NCBI GenBank assembly: GCA_048267965.1
Contig: JBLWWK010000006.1
Span: 1-64,000 of the forward strand
DNA: 64,000 nucleotides
Direction: 5' to 3'
Source: GCA-2705995 sp048267965
GTDB lineage: Bacteria > Bacteroidota > Bacteroidia > Flavobacteriales_G > Salibacteraceae
Shown: positions 1 through 7,716 of the stretch, piece by piece
Layout of the letters: each line of letters begins with the position of its first letter
How positions within the stretch are numbered: position 1 is the first letter of the stretch
Program-made: the position numbers and the translations under genes
The notes under the pieces: model-generated
The model's input: only the letters and a program-made list of their open reading frames with translations
The model's database searches: none
What the model was told of the DNA's origin: nothing

Positions 1-230
1 TTTACTCGTTTTGGTTTGTTTTTAAAGGAACTCGTGAGCTCAACACTATGTGTTTCGGTTGTTATCTTTTTGCTCCTACAAAAAGATTAAAACAATCCTT
101 CTTTTCAAGTTTTGGGTTACCTACACTGCCTTATGATTCGACTATTCGTTTTAGCAACGAATTAAGGTTTTACAGATTCTGAGTTAGATTCTTTGAAAAG
201 GATGAAATATTCTAAAATCGGAATAAGTAA
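1..230. other. Left-edge region without a recognised gene
   Basis: No gene supported. Holds one near copy of the dispersed motif (TGCTCCTACA, 71-80); the rest shows nothing clear. Confidence 0.4.
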
Positions 231-578
231 TTATTGCAGAAAATAAGGTGCAAAAACAAGTACTGCAATGATTACAGATAGTATAGAAACAATCAGCACG
301 GCTCCGGCTGCAATGTCTTTGGCCTTTTTTATGAGCGGGTGTTGCTCTAGCGTTACCGCATCGGCAAGGGCTTCGATTGATGAGTTAAACGCTTCTGCCA
401 TCAAAACTAAAGCGAAGCAGAATAAAACCGCTATCCATTCTGTAGTGTTTATTTTTAACCAACTTCCCAGAGTGGTTACTGTGACAACTGCTAAAAGATG
501 AAATCGAAAGTGGGGTTCTTCTTTCACCACTAATCCTATTCCTCGAAAAGCATTTAAAAAACTCTTCCACTCTTTCAT
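231..578 (-). CDS. dgkA: Diacylglycerol kinase family (DgkA)
   Basis: 115-residue integral membrane lipid kinase of the DgkA family, which phosphorylates diacylglycerol or undecaprenol at the inner membrane. Visible signatures are the acidic/Asn motif E62-A-F-N65-S-S-I-E69 followed by D73, and K88-D-I-A-A-G near residues 86-95, with three hydrophobic helices around residues 27-41, 47-61 and 92-113. Length is normal for the family. Whether the substrate is diacylglycerol or undecaprenol cannot be told from the sequence. Confidence 0.93.
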   Translation of the reverse strand: MKEWKSFLNAFRGIGLVVKEEPHFRFHLLAVVTVTTLGSWLKINTTEWIAVLFCFALVLMAEAFNSSIEALADAVTLEQHPLIKKAKDIAAGAVLIVSILSVIIAVLVFAPYFLQ

Positions 579-711
579 TGAAGTTTATTTATGGGGGTGA
601 TTTTCGATACCAAAGTTGTAAATTCTCAAAGAATTCGAAAGCGGGTTCGTACCGTTAAAAACAATCTTGGCATAGTTTTAAGTACATTTACCTCTTAAAA
701 TTGCGGAAAAC

Positions 712-1245
712 ATGAAAACAGCTTGGATTTTATTTTTAGTTACTTCAATTGCTTTTGTAGGATGTAAAAGTCAGTACGGTGAAAAGTTAAAAGATCCGTT
801 TGCTGGCAATAAATACGAGTCGAATGCACGGTTTTTTAGAGCCGTTGGTAAAGCCCAAAGTAGAGACGAAAGTATTGCTGTGAAAAAGGCAAGAATGGAA
901 GCTAAAGCAGAAATTGCGAGTCAAATCAACTCAACCATAAAAGAAGTGGCCGATGATTACTTATCGTCTACTGGTTACGAAAATGCCGATGAAATCACCA
1001 ATAAATTTCAATCGCTAACGCGAATGGTTGTGAATACCAATATTGCCGATTTGCGCGTAATTGGCGAAGAAAAATATTACGATGGTTCTACTTACACAGC
1101 TTTTTCGGCTTATGAAATTAAGAAAAATGCCATGTTTCGCTTTCTAAAAAAACAAGCAAAATCGAACGAGCGTTTCAATGAAAGTGAGCGTAAATTGATT
1201 GAAGAAATGATCGATGAAGAATTGAAAAAATTAGGAGACGAATAG
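712..1245 (+). CDS. LPP20-like lipoprotein, paralogue 1
   Basis: 177-residue predicted outer-envelope lipoprotein with a short signal peptide ending in a lipobox (FVGC, Cys18). The mature part has a central alpha/beta region with the KA-R-EA-AEIA pattern and a basic C-terminal helix. It resembles LPP20-type lipoproteins and is a clear paralogue of the gene at 48932-49513, sharing the order 'FRA.GKAQS..ES...KKAR..A.AEIAS.I'. Function is unknown; stand-alone gene ending at a strong terminator. Confidence 0.75.
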   Translation: MKTAWILFLVTSIAFVGCKSQYGEKLKDPFAGNKYESNARFFRAVGKAQSRDESIAVKKARMEAKAEIASQINSTIKEVADDYLSSTGYENADEITNKFQSLTRMVVNTNIADLRVIGEEKYYDGSTYTAFSAYEIKKNAMFRFLKKQAKSNERFNESERKLIEEMIDEELKKLGDE

Positions 1246-1265
1246 TTACTTAACTTCCTTAAAAC

Positions 1266-1300
1266 AAAAATCCCCGTTAGCTCGCTAACGGGGATTTTTT
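1266..1300. terminator. Bidirectional rho-independent terminator
   Basis: GC-rich hairpin (arms around AATCCCCGTTAGC and GCTAACGGGGATT) flanked by an A-run on the left and a T-run on the right, placed between two convergent genes, so it can serve both. Confidence 0.9.
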
Positions 1301-1306
1301 TTATGA

Positions 1307-1960
1307 TTAATCTTTCAATTTGTCTTTAAACGCTTTTCTGAATTTTTCCATTTTTGGTGATATTACGAAAGCGCAATACGGCTGGTCACTGTTGTATTGA
1401 AAATAATTTTGGTGATAATCTTCTGCTTTATAATACTTACCTAAAGGGGTAATTTCTGTTACAATCGGTTGGTCAAAAGCGCCCGATTCGTCTAATTCAT
1501 TTTTATAAAATTGGGCAATGCGTTTTTGCTCATCGTTGTGGTAAAAAACGGCCGAACGGTATTGGGTTCCTACATCGTTTCCTTGCTTATTGAGCGTTGT
1601 TGGGTCGTGCGTTTGCCAAAAAACTTCTAAGATTTCTTTAAAAGAAATTACAGTGGGGTCGTATGTGATTTGAGCTACCTCGGCATGTCCAGTGGTTCCG
1701 GTGCAAATCTCTTTGTACGTTGGGTTTTGAACCGAACCTCCAGTGTAACCACTTTCAACTTTTTTTACTCCTTTCAACTCTTGAAAAACGGCTTCTACGC
1801 ACCAAAAACAACCTGCGCCTAGTGTGGCTACTTCTAAATTTTCCATTGATTCTATTTTCTCGTCAGAATGAATTTTATGAGCGCTTTTTTGACTGCATGC
1901 AGTAAGGCTTATTAACAGCGTGAAAGTTAAACTACTCAGGTAAATTATCGGATTTTTCAT
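1307..1960 (-). CDS. msrA: Peptide-methionine (S)-S-oxide reductase, lipoprotein form
   Basis: 217 residues. Reduces methionine-S-sulfoxide in proteins. The catalytic motif GCFWC lies at 50-54 (Cys51 nucleophile), followed by the family pattern E-V-F and SGYTGG. An N-terminal signal peptide with lipobox S-L-T-A-C22 puts this enzyme in the envelope, unlike the cytoplasmic E. coli MsrA. No MsrB domain or msrB neighbour is present. It carries a TGTAGGAACC copy at 1565-1574 in the dispersed motif family. Divergent from the CPXCG/thpR genes. Confidence 0.95.
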   Translation of the reverse strand: MKNPIIYLSSLTFTLLISLTACSQKSAHKIHSDEKIESMENLEVATLGAGCFWCVEAVFQELKGVKKVESGYTGGSVQNPTYKEICTGTTGHAEVAQITYDPTVISFKEILEVFWQTHDPTTLNKQGNDVGTQYRSAVFYHNDEQKRIAQFYKNELDESGAFDQPIVTEITPLGKYYKAEDYHQNYFQYNSDQPYCAFVISPKMEKFRKAFKDKLKD

Positions 1961-2045
1961 GCTTGTATTGTTTCGATATAAACGTCTGGGAAGAAAGTTC
2001 GGTTTGATGTTAACAGATATTTAGCAAACCCTTGTTTAGCGTAAC

Positions 2046-2055
2046 GGTAGGAACC
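2046..2055 (+). repeat. Intergenic GGTAGGAACC motif
   Basis: Exact copy of the dispersed 10-mer, between the divergent msrA and CPXCG genes, about 30 bases before the latter's start codon. Here it cannot be explained by coding constraints. Confidence 0.8.
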
Positions 2056-2086
2056 ATTCTCCCTCCTATTCGTTATTTTTCTAGTT

Positions 2087-2269
2087 ATGATAGAACAACC
2101 CTTTATTTGTCCGTTTTGCACCTCTTCTGTTTCGGTTTTAGTAGACCCATCTGTATCACAACAAGAATACATTGAAGATTGTGAAAACTGTTGCCGCCCC
2201 ATAGAATTTACGATCACTACCGATGGAAATGAAATTATCGGTTTTGAATATTCACCTTTAGAGCAATGA
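2087..2269 (+). CDS. CPXCG-motif cysteine-rich protein
   Basis: 60-residue protein of the CPXCG-motif family, a small predicted zinc-ribbon protein of unknown function. Metal-binding cysteines are C8-P-F-C11 and C32-E-N-C35-C36; the second knuckle is CxxCC rather than a plain CxxC. The stop overlaps the thpR start (ATGA), so the two are translationally coupled. The family name reflects the motif only; no activity is implied. Confidence 0.85.
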   Translation: MIEQPFICPFCTSSVSVLVDPSVSQQEYIEDCENCCRPIEFTITTDGNEIIGFEYSPLEQ

Positions 2270-2796
2270 AAAGACTTTTTGTAGGTTTCGAAGTATCGAA
2301 AGCGGTTCACCACCAATTGGCAGAATGGGTTTTTCATCAAAAAACGCCCGATAAAGTGAAATGGGTAGATCCGAGTAATTATCACATTACCTTGGCTTTT
2401 TTAGGCGAGACCAGTGAAGAAACGCTTCCTTATGTTGAAAAAACGCTAAAATCATTGGCACGACAATACGCTGCTGCAACCCTTCATTTTTCTCATTTAG
2501 CCAAGAAACCATCGAAACAACCGCATTTATATTGGGCACAGTGGTCGGTTCCTACCGATATTAAACGCTTACAACAAGATACCATGCAAAGCCTAATTAA
2601 TCCCGATTATGTAGAAAACCGCGAATGGCTAGCTCACACCACATTGGCTCGTTTTCGGCAAGAACCCAGAAACATTCAGTTGGCCGTAGATTGGCAACTC
2701 TCGATGCGGGTAGAAAAGCTGATTTTGTTCGAAAGTAAATTACATCCAAAGGGCGCCCAATACACTCAATTAAAATCATTTTCTTTGCAGAAATAG
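2266..2796 (+). CDS. thpR: RNA 2',3'-cyclic phosphodiesterase
   Basis: 176-residue member of the 2H phosphoesterase (LigT/ThpR) family, which opens 2',3'-cyclic phosphate ends of RNA. The two catalytic HxTx motifs are clear: H40-I-T-L and H124-T-T-L. The overlap with the CPXCG gene (4 bp) supports the start. An exact copy of the dispersed motif lies at 2547-2556, read as Val-Pro-Thr. The physiological RNA substrate in bacteria is uncertain. Confidence 0.93.
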   Translation: MKRLFVGFEVSKAVHHQLAEWVFHQKTPDKVKWVDPSNYHITLAFLGETSEETLPYVEKTLKSLARQYAAATLHFSHLAKKPSKQPHLYWAQWSVPTDIKRLQQDTMQSLINPDYVENREWLAHTTLARFRQEPRNIQLAVDWQLSMRVEKLILFESKLHPKGAQYTQLKSFSLQK

Positions 2797-2815
2797 CGCA
2801 GAAACACCAAAAACT

Positions 2816-3892
2816 ATGAGAAAACCCGTTCTAGGTATTTTAATTTTATTTACCGCTTTAACATCTTCTTTATCTGCTCAGGTTGTGAGTTTTAACACTA
2901 CTCGGTTAAGTGAAGACTTTAAGCAAAATGTAACCGTTTATAGCGAGCAATACCTCGATCCGGCCTTAACGGGTTTTGGATATAACCTATCGAACGGATG
3001 GCAATTTCACACAGGTACGGTTTTGACTCCATTTCGGTTCCGATTCGGTTTGTACACAAGTGGGGTAATTATTCCCGAAGGAGCCACTCGTTTCAACTTT
3101 TATCAGCAGCCTTTTACCGATAGAATCAGAATGGTAGACCCATCTGAACCCAATTTGCCCACTGCTTTTGGTGGCGCTACCGATAAGAAATTGATTTATC
3201 GGGTTGAAGGGGATTTAGAGCCAGGCGGAATTCCTGTTTCTTACGAGCAAGAGTTAGACGCTTTGCCAGGTATTCGTTTGCCGCTTGATTTATTTCCGAA
3301 TGTTATGCCGCAGCTCGCCATGGGTTTACCCGCTAATTTTCAGCTTACTGTGAGAGGTACGCCTCGCGTAAACTTAGATGGAGTTGATTTTTCTCAATTT
3401 GGTGTGGGTGCTCATAATGAGATTTCGAAGTGGTTTTTAGAAGATTCTAACTTTCATCTGCTTTTGGGTGCTACTTACTCAATGAGTCGTTTTCGTTACG
3501 ATTTTAGTGGATTTATTCAGGGAGAAGATCAAGAGGTTGAGTTTACGGGGCATTCGGTTCTTACCGAACTTACTATTTCTTACAAGTTAAAAGCCATAGA
3601 GTTTTTTGGCAGAGCTGGTTTTTACAGCAATACAGCGAATTTTAACATCAACGGAACGTACCGTTACGAAACAGATGAATCTACGCCTGTTGGCGGTTCA
3701 CCTTTAATAAATCAAACGGTTTTTGAAGTAAAAGATCCGGTTCAGCTGAGTAAAAATGAATTGGGCGTTGTAGGTAGTTTAGGAGCGCGATTAGCGTTGG
3801 GTGATGTATTCTCGGTAGGAACCGGAGTTCACGTTTCTAAGTTCACCAGCATTGATGCATCTTTGCTCTTCGAGTTTGGAAAATCTGAATAA
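2816..3892 (+). CDS. Secreted DUF6588-like outer-membrane protein
   Basis: 358 residues with a cleavable signal peptide (ends near ...SSLSAQ, residue 21). The rest is rich in beta-strand-like alternation and aromatic girdles and ends with a strand-like C-terminus (DASLLFEFG), consistent with an outer-membrane barrel of the DUF6588 type. No enzyme motif is visible. It follows thpR by 20 bases and precedes the pseudouridine synthase by 9 bases, so all four genes may be one transcript. Family assignment is from memory of the pattern, not a search. Confidence 0.65.
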   Translation: MRKPVLGILILFTALTSSLSAQVVSFNTTRLSEDFKQNVTVYSEQYLDPALTGFGYNLSNGWQFHTGTVLTPFRFRFGLYTSGVIIPEGATRFNFYQQPFTDRIRMVDPSEPNLPTAFGGATDKKLIYRVEGDLEPGGIPVSYEQELDALPGIRLPLDLFPNVMPQLAMGLPANFQLTVRGTPRVNLDGVDFSQFGVGAHNEISKWFLEDSNFHLLLGATYSMSRFRYDFSGFIQGEDQEVEFTGHSVLTELTISYKLKAIEFFGRAGFYSNTANFNINGTYRYETDESTPVGGSPLINQTVFEVKDPVQLSKNELGVVGSLGARLALGDVFSVGTGVHVSKFTSIDASLLFEFGKSE

Positions 3893-3900
3893 ACGATTGC

Positions 3901-4500
3901 ATGAAAAGGCGAAAGCATCGGTACTTTGTAATTTATAAACCTTATGGTGTGCTTTGCCAGTTTACGCCAGAGCACGGAAAGAAATCGCTGGCAGATGTGG
4001 TAAAAGTTCCTAAAGATGTTTACCCCGTTGGTCGATTAGACGAAAACTCTGAAGGTTTGTTGATTTTGAGTAACGATGGGCAGTTTATTCACGAATTGCT
4101 AAATCCTGAATTTGAACACGAAAGAACCTACTGGGCGCAATTAGATGGTAAAATAACTCCTGCAGCTTTACAAAGTTTAGAAGAGGGAGTGTCTATTCGA
4201 GTAAGCAAAGAAGACTACACTACTTTGCCCGCTCAGGTAAAAAAGATTTCGGATCCTACTGCTTTGCCAGAACGACCCGTAAGAGTAGATTTTAATCAAT
4301 CTCGAGGCTATTCTTGGATTGCCTTAACCTTGAAAGAAGGGAAAAACAGACAAGTGCGTAAAATGACGTCCGCTGTGGGTTTCCCTACCGTGAGGTTGGT
4401 AAGAACGCAAATAGAGAGTTTAGCGATTGGAAATTTAAAACCAGGCCAACAGTTAGAATTTAGCGAATCAAGTATTCGCAAAAAACTGAAGATGGTTTAA
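3901..4500 (+). CDS. rluE: 23S rRNA pseudouridine synthase, RluE-like
   Basis: 199-residue RsuA/RluE-type pseudouridine synthase that isomerises a uridine in large-subunit rRNA. The catalytic motif GRLDENSEGLL holds Asp47, and 'YKPYGVLCQF' and 'KEGKNRQVRKM' match the family. There is no N-terminal S4 domain, which fits the short RluE/YmfC subgroup rather than RluB or RsuA. The stop overlaps the end of the convergent ferritin-like gene by 4 bases. Confidence 0.88.
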   Translation: MKRRKHRYFVIYKPYGVLCQFTPEHGKKSLADVVKVPKDVYPVGRLDENSEGLLILSNDGQFIHELLNPEFEHERTYWAQLDGKITPAALQSLEEGVSIRVSKEDYTTLPAQVKKISDPTALPERPVRVDFNQSRGYSWIALTLKEGKNRQVRKMTSAVGFPTVRLVRTQIESLAIGNLKPGQQLEFSESSIRKKLKMV

Positions 4501-4937
4501 AATCGGCTGTTTAAGAAAATCTCAACATCTTGTCGTTCAGATTTTATGCGGTAATAATTTTCAACCAGCACATTGTTGATGTGGTCTGGATAGTTGAGTG
4601 TATCGGCTTCTTCGTATTTTTCTTCGAGCGATTTTAATACAGAACGACTGCTTTTTAATGCTGCTTTTTGTTCTGTGTCTGCAATTTGAATGCGTAAATC
4701 GAGTAAAATTCGATGGAATATCCCCTGCAGTGTGTCTTCAATTTCGTATGTAACACCCTCGTTATCAAGCACTGTTTCTAGTACTTCTGCATGGTGCTCG
4801 TGCTGATGAAAAAGCTCTTTAAAAAAATCGCGAACGCTTCCCTTAGAAAAGAATTCCAGTGCTTTTTCAAACTCTTTTTTGGCTTCAATGTGCTTGTGCA
4901 GAATGCTCTTAAGTAGTTTCAGTTGTTTGTCGTTCAT
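4497..4937 (-). CDS. Helical protein of unknown function, ferritin-like fold suspected
   Basis: 146 residues, almost entirely helical with heptad-like charge patterning and several His/Glu (QHEHHAEV near residue 50). The layout of four long helices recalls DUF2383/PA2169-type ferritin-like proteins, but no complete di-iron ExxH pair could be confirmed. Stand-alone minus-strand gene, convergent with rluE. Function not known. Confidence 0.6.
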   Translation of the reverse strand: MNDKQLKLLKSILHKHIEAKKEFEKALEFFSKGSVRDFFKELFHQHEHHAEVLETVLDNEGVTYEIEDTLQGIFHRILLDLRIQIADTEQKAALKSSRSVLKSLEEKYEEADTLNYPDHINNVLVENYYRIKSERQDVEIFLNSRF

Positions 4938-5014
4938 TCACCGAAATTAGTAAGTGTTCAACAAAAGTGAAAATAGCGATGAAAGATTATTGATTAAATT
5001 AAACAAAATCGCTT

Positions 5015-6337
5015 TTAAAGATGAATTACGGTACTTTTCGACTTAAGTTCTTCCACAAAACGAATAGTTGCACCACTTAAACTGAGCTGTTCGAATTGCA
5101 ATCGAGAACTTGTAATTCCTTCTTTTTCAAACACTTTCTGATTAACAAAAGCAATACTAATGGATTGGTCATTTTCTTGATGTAGCAAACCAATTTCGTT
5201 GGGATATCTCCCCTTCTCAAACACAAAATACTCTTCGCTTTTACCGCTCTTTAAATCGTTGAGCCAGGTTTTTATGCGCTTGTTGTGTTCTTTAACTTCA
5301 ATAAGTTCGTCTGACTCGAAGGGTAACCCGCATAATTGTTTGTTAAGAGCATATTTTTCGGCTTGTTCAAAAACCCAATTTCGTGCTTGATAATTACTGA
5401 AAAATACTTTTAGTGGTTGTTGATGCCTCGATTTTTGCACAATTCCAATGCGTTGGGCTCCTACTCGATCTTCGTATACAAAAACGCCAATTAGGTTGTT
5501 CTTTTGTTTTTGAGCACGGTTATAACGAGGCCAATTTTTACGGATATAGTGATCTTCAAAAATGGCGGCACAACTCTCGTTCCCGGTTAATATGTATTCA
5601 ATGTTCGAAATTTCTCGGTAAAACGCTTGTTTTCGCTTGCTGCTGGCGGCTCCTGTAAAATGACTAGTAATTCGCTTTTTCAGTTTTTTAGCCTTGCCAA
5701 CGTAGATTATTTTGTTTTCGTTGTTTTTAAAAAGGTAAATGCCAGCTGCTTCTGGTATTTTATCGATCAACTTTTTATCGAGCTGATACGGCAGCGTAAT
5801 TTCTCCGTTGTTCTGCTTTACCAGTTGATTAAGAATTTCACCTTTATCTTTCTGAAAAGCCAATTCTAACAACCGAGTTGTTGTAATGGCATCGCCTAGA
5901 GCACGGTGTCTAGCAGGATTTTCAATGCCATAATGGCGAGCTATTTTACCCAAACTGTAAGAAGGTAAACCGGGAAAAACCTTGCGAAAATAGCGTATGC
6001 TACACATCCGTTTATACGCAAACTCTTCACCTATTCGATGAAATTCGTGCTTTAAAAATCCGTAATCGAAGTTTACGTTGTGGGCGATAAAAATTCGATT
6101 GGCAAGAAGCGCTTTCACCTCTTCTTTAATTTCGGTAAAGGTAGGAGCCCGTTCTACCATTTCTTCGGTAATCCCCGTTAAATGCGTGATGTGAGCAGGA
6201 ATATCGCGTTCTGGATTGATCAAAGACGAATACGTTTGCTCCACCTTTTCACCGTTATGCAAAACGATTCCTATTTCCGTTATGCGATGATTATTAGCAT
6301 AACCGCCTGTTGTTTCTATATCGACTATTGCGTACAC
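5015..6337 (-). CDS. DnaQ-like 3'-5' exonuclease fused to GIY-YIG nuclease
   Basis: 440 residues. The N-terminal half is a DEDD exonuclease like the Pol III epsilon subunit (D6-I-E8-T-T-G-G, HNVNFDYGFL, HRALGDA). Near residues 195-280 follows a GIY-YIG domain as in UvrC and Cho (GIYLF...IIYVGKAKKLKKR). The C-terminal third is unassigned. Such fusions are known in several bacterial phyla and are suspected of a role in excision repair. The start chosen is GTG at 6337 (MYAIVDIETTGG); a TTG at 6352 lies inside a -7 promoter element and is unlikely. Confidence 0.88.
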   Translation of the reverse strand: MYAIVDIETTGGYANNHRITEIGIVLHNGEKVEQTYSSLINPERDIPAHITHLTGITEEMVERAPTFTEIKEEVKALLANRIFIAHNVNFDYGFLKHEFHRIGEEFAYKRMCSIRYFRKVFPGLPSYSLGKIARHYGIENPARHRALGDAITTTRLLELAFQKDKGEILNQLVKQNNGEITLPYQLDKKLIDKIPEAAGIYLFKNNENKIIYVGKAKKLKKRITSHFTGAASSKRKQAFYREISNIEYILTGNESCAAIFEDHYIRKNWPRYNRAQKQKNNLIGVFVYEDRVGAQRIGIVQKSRHQQPLKVFFSNYQARNWVFEQAEKYALNKQLCGLPFESDELIEVKEHNKRIKTWLNDLKSGKSEEYFVFEKGRYPNEIGLLHQENDQSISIAFVNQKVFEKEGITSSRLQFEQLSLSGATIRFVEELKSKSTVIHL

Positions 6338-6349
6338 CTTGCAAAGGAA

Positions 6350-6357
6350 CAAAAGTA
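6350..6357 (-). promoter_or_regulatory. -7 element TACTTTTG for exonuclease gene
   Basis: On the minus strand this reads TACTTTTG, matching the Bacteroidota -7 consensus TAnnTTTG, 12 bases before the GTG start. A clear -33 TTG was not found at the usual spacing, so confidence is limited. Confidence 0.5.
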
Positions 6358-6398
6358 AACCGCAATGTATTTACGGTTTACTTCTGGTACCGAATTTG

Positions 6399-6406
6399 TA
6401 AATTTG
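6399..6406 (+). promoter_or_regulatory. -7 element TAAATTTG, close to start codon
   Basis: Exact TAnnTTTG match ending 5 bases before the ATG at 6412. A transcript starting a few bases downstream would be leaderless or nearly so. No good -33 TTG seen. Confidence 0.45.
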
Positions 6407-6411
6407 AATTT

Positions 6412-6921
6412 ATGAAAGTATTCGCTTCAACACTTCTGTTCGTTTTTTTCTTAGTGGGTTGTCAGTCGTTAAAAACCCAACATCCAGAAAAAGCCAATGT
6501 TCGAATATTTGTAAAGTATATTGCTCCCGGTTGTGGTGGAATGCCTCCTTCTGAAGAAGCGGATAGAATACGCTTGCAAGGAAAACCTTTTGCTAATCAA
6601 GAAGTAGCTTTTTTTGAGAACAATGAATTTAAATCTTACGTTACTACCGATGAAAATGGCTACGTTTTTTTTCAATTAGAAAACGGTTCTTATTCGTTGA
6701 AAAACAAATGGAAAGCTAATTTATCTAAAGTAAAGAAAGAAGCAGATAAGCACGGTTGGAAAATCGATGAACTCTGTTTTAAAAACTGGCTAAACCTACG
6801 TAATGTCGATTTTGAAGTGACCACCGATTCTGAAATTACCGACACCCTCACCATTTTCGGAAGATGCAGTTACGAAGGTACTTTTCCTTGTATAAAAAAC
6901 CTTGACGAAATACCGCGCTAA
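6412..6921 (+). CDS. Lipoprotein with carboxypeptidase-regulatory-like fold
   Basis: 169-residue lipoprotein: signal peptide with lipobox LVGC17. The mature part contains 'KPFANQEVAFFENNEFKSYVTTDENGYVFFQLENGSYSL', a beta-sandwich pattern typical of carboxypeptidase-regulatory-like or transthyretin-like domains in segments of strand-turn-strand. Upstream in-frame codons run into the divergent gene and lack a signal peptide, so ATG at 6412 is the start. Function unknown. Confidence 0.7.
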   Translation: MKVFASTLLFVFFLVGCQSLKTQHPEKANVRIFVKYIAPGCGGMPPSEEADRIRLQGKPFANQEVAFFENNEFKSYVTTDENGYVFFQLENGSYSLKNKWKANLSKVKKEADKHGWKIDELCFKNWLNLRNVDFEVTTDSEITDTLTIFGRCSYEGTFPCIKNLDEIPR

Positions 6922-6932
6922 AGTCTACATTT
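6902..6932 (+). promoter_or_regulatory. plsC promoter (TTG-N20-TACATTTG)
   Basis: TTG at 6902-6904, a 20-base spacer and TACATTTG at 6925-6932 match the Bacteroidota sigma consensus (TTG, about 19 bases, TAnnTTTG). It overlaps the end of the upstream gene and ends 7 bases before the plsC ATG, implying a very short or absent leader. Confidence 0.65.
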
Positions 6933-6939
6933 GCCAGCT

Positions 6940-7677
6940 ATGTCTAAATTAATCGATTGGATTCAGATTGCGCTTATTGGTCTGTCTACAGCACTGTGCG
7001 CCACTCTTGGATTTATTCTTCTTCCGTTAGGTCAACAAAAAGCTATTTATTACGCTTCACAAGTTTGGAGCACCTTGTTAATTGCGATTTGTAGAGTAAA
7101 AATTTCTGCTCACTACCAAACTGTATTAAACGATAAAAAGGCGAGAATTTACATTAGCAATCACCAATCTCATTTTGATATTCCGGTGTTGTTCAAAATA
7201 TTGCCTGTACCGCTCTTTTTTATTGCTAAGAAAGAACTCAAGAAAGTGCCTTTCATGGGATGGTATATGCAAGCGGTGGGTATGATTTTTATTGATCGCT
7301 CGAACAGAGAAAAAGCCTTTAGCAGCATTTTACAAGCTGGCGCTGAAATTCAACGTGGTAAAAATGTAGTTTCTTTTCCTGAAGGAACCCGTTCTAACAC
7401 GGGAAAAATTAACTTGTTTAAGCGTGGAACTTTCATTTTAGCAAGAGAAAACAACATAGAAATTGTACCTATTGCTATTAAAGGAGCAAATGAAATAATC
7501 CCTAATAAGTCGTTCGAAATCAATAGTGGTAAGATAAACGTAGTTGTAGGAAATCCAATTGTTCCACAAGAATATGCTCATCTAACCGTAGAGAAGTTTG
7601 CAGAGCACTGTAGACAAGAAGTAATTCAACTGCAAAACGAAGTTCAAAACGGTCAAGAATCGGTTCCTACCGTTTAA
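6940..7677 (+). CDS. plsC: 1-acyl-sn-glycerol-3-phosphate acyltransferase
   Basis: 245-residue PlsC enzyme that adds the second acyl chain in phospholipid synthesis at the inner membrane. Motif I NHQSHFD at 74-80 (H-x4-D catalytic pair) and motif III FPEGTRS at 146-152 are intact; an N-terminal hydrophobic helix spans residues 8-30. ATG at 6940 is preferred over a TTG at 6931, which is inside the promoter. The C-terminus carries a copy of the dispersed motif at 7662-7671, only 6 bases before the stop codon's end. Confidence 0.93.
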   Translation: MSKLIDWIQIALIGLSTALCATLGFILLPLGQQKAIYYASQVWSTLLIAICRVKISAHYQTVLNDKKARIYISNHQSHFDIPVLFKILPVPLFFIAKKELKKVPFMGWYMQAVGMIFIDRSNREKAFSSILQAGAEIQRGKNVVSFPEGTRSNTGKINLFKRGTFILARENNIEIVPIAIKGANEIIPNKSFEINSGKINVVVGNPIVPQEYAHLTVEKFAEHCRQEVIQLQNEVQNGQESVPTV

Positions 7678-7716
7678 AAAATAAGGCGAACCAGACGGTA
7701 AAGTGACTACTCGGTA

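Noticed and set aside
1957..2385. 142-residue minus-strand open frame
   Set aside because: Lies over the CPXCG and thpR genes and their intergenic gap, with no recognisable domain; a shadow of the real genes.
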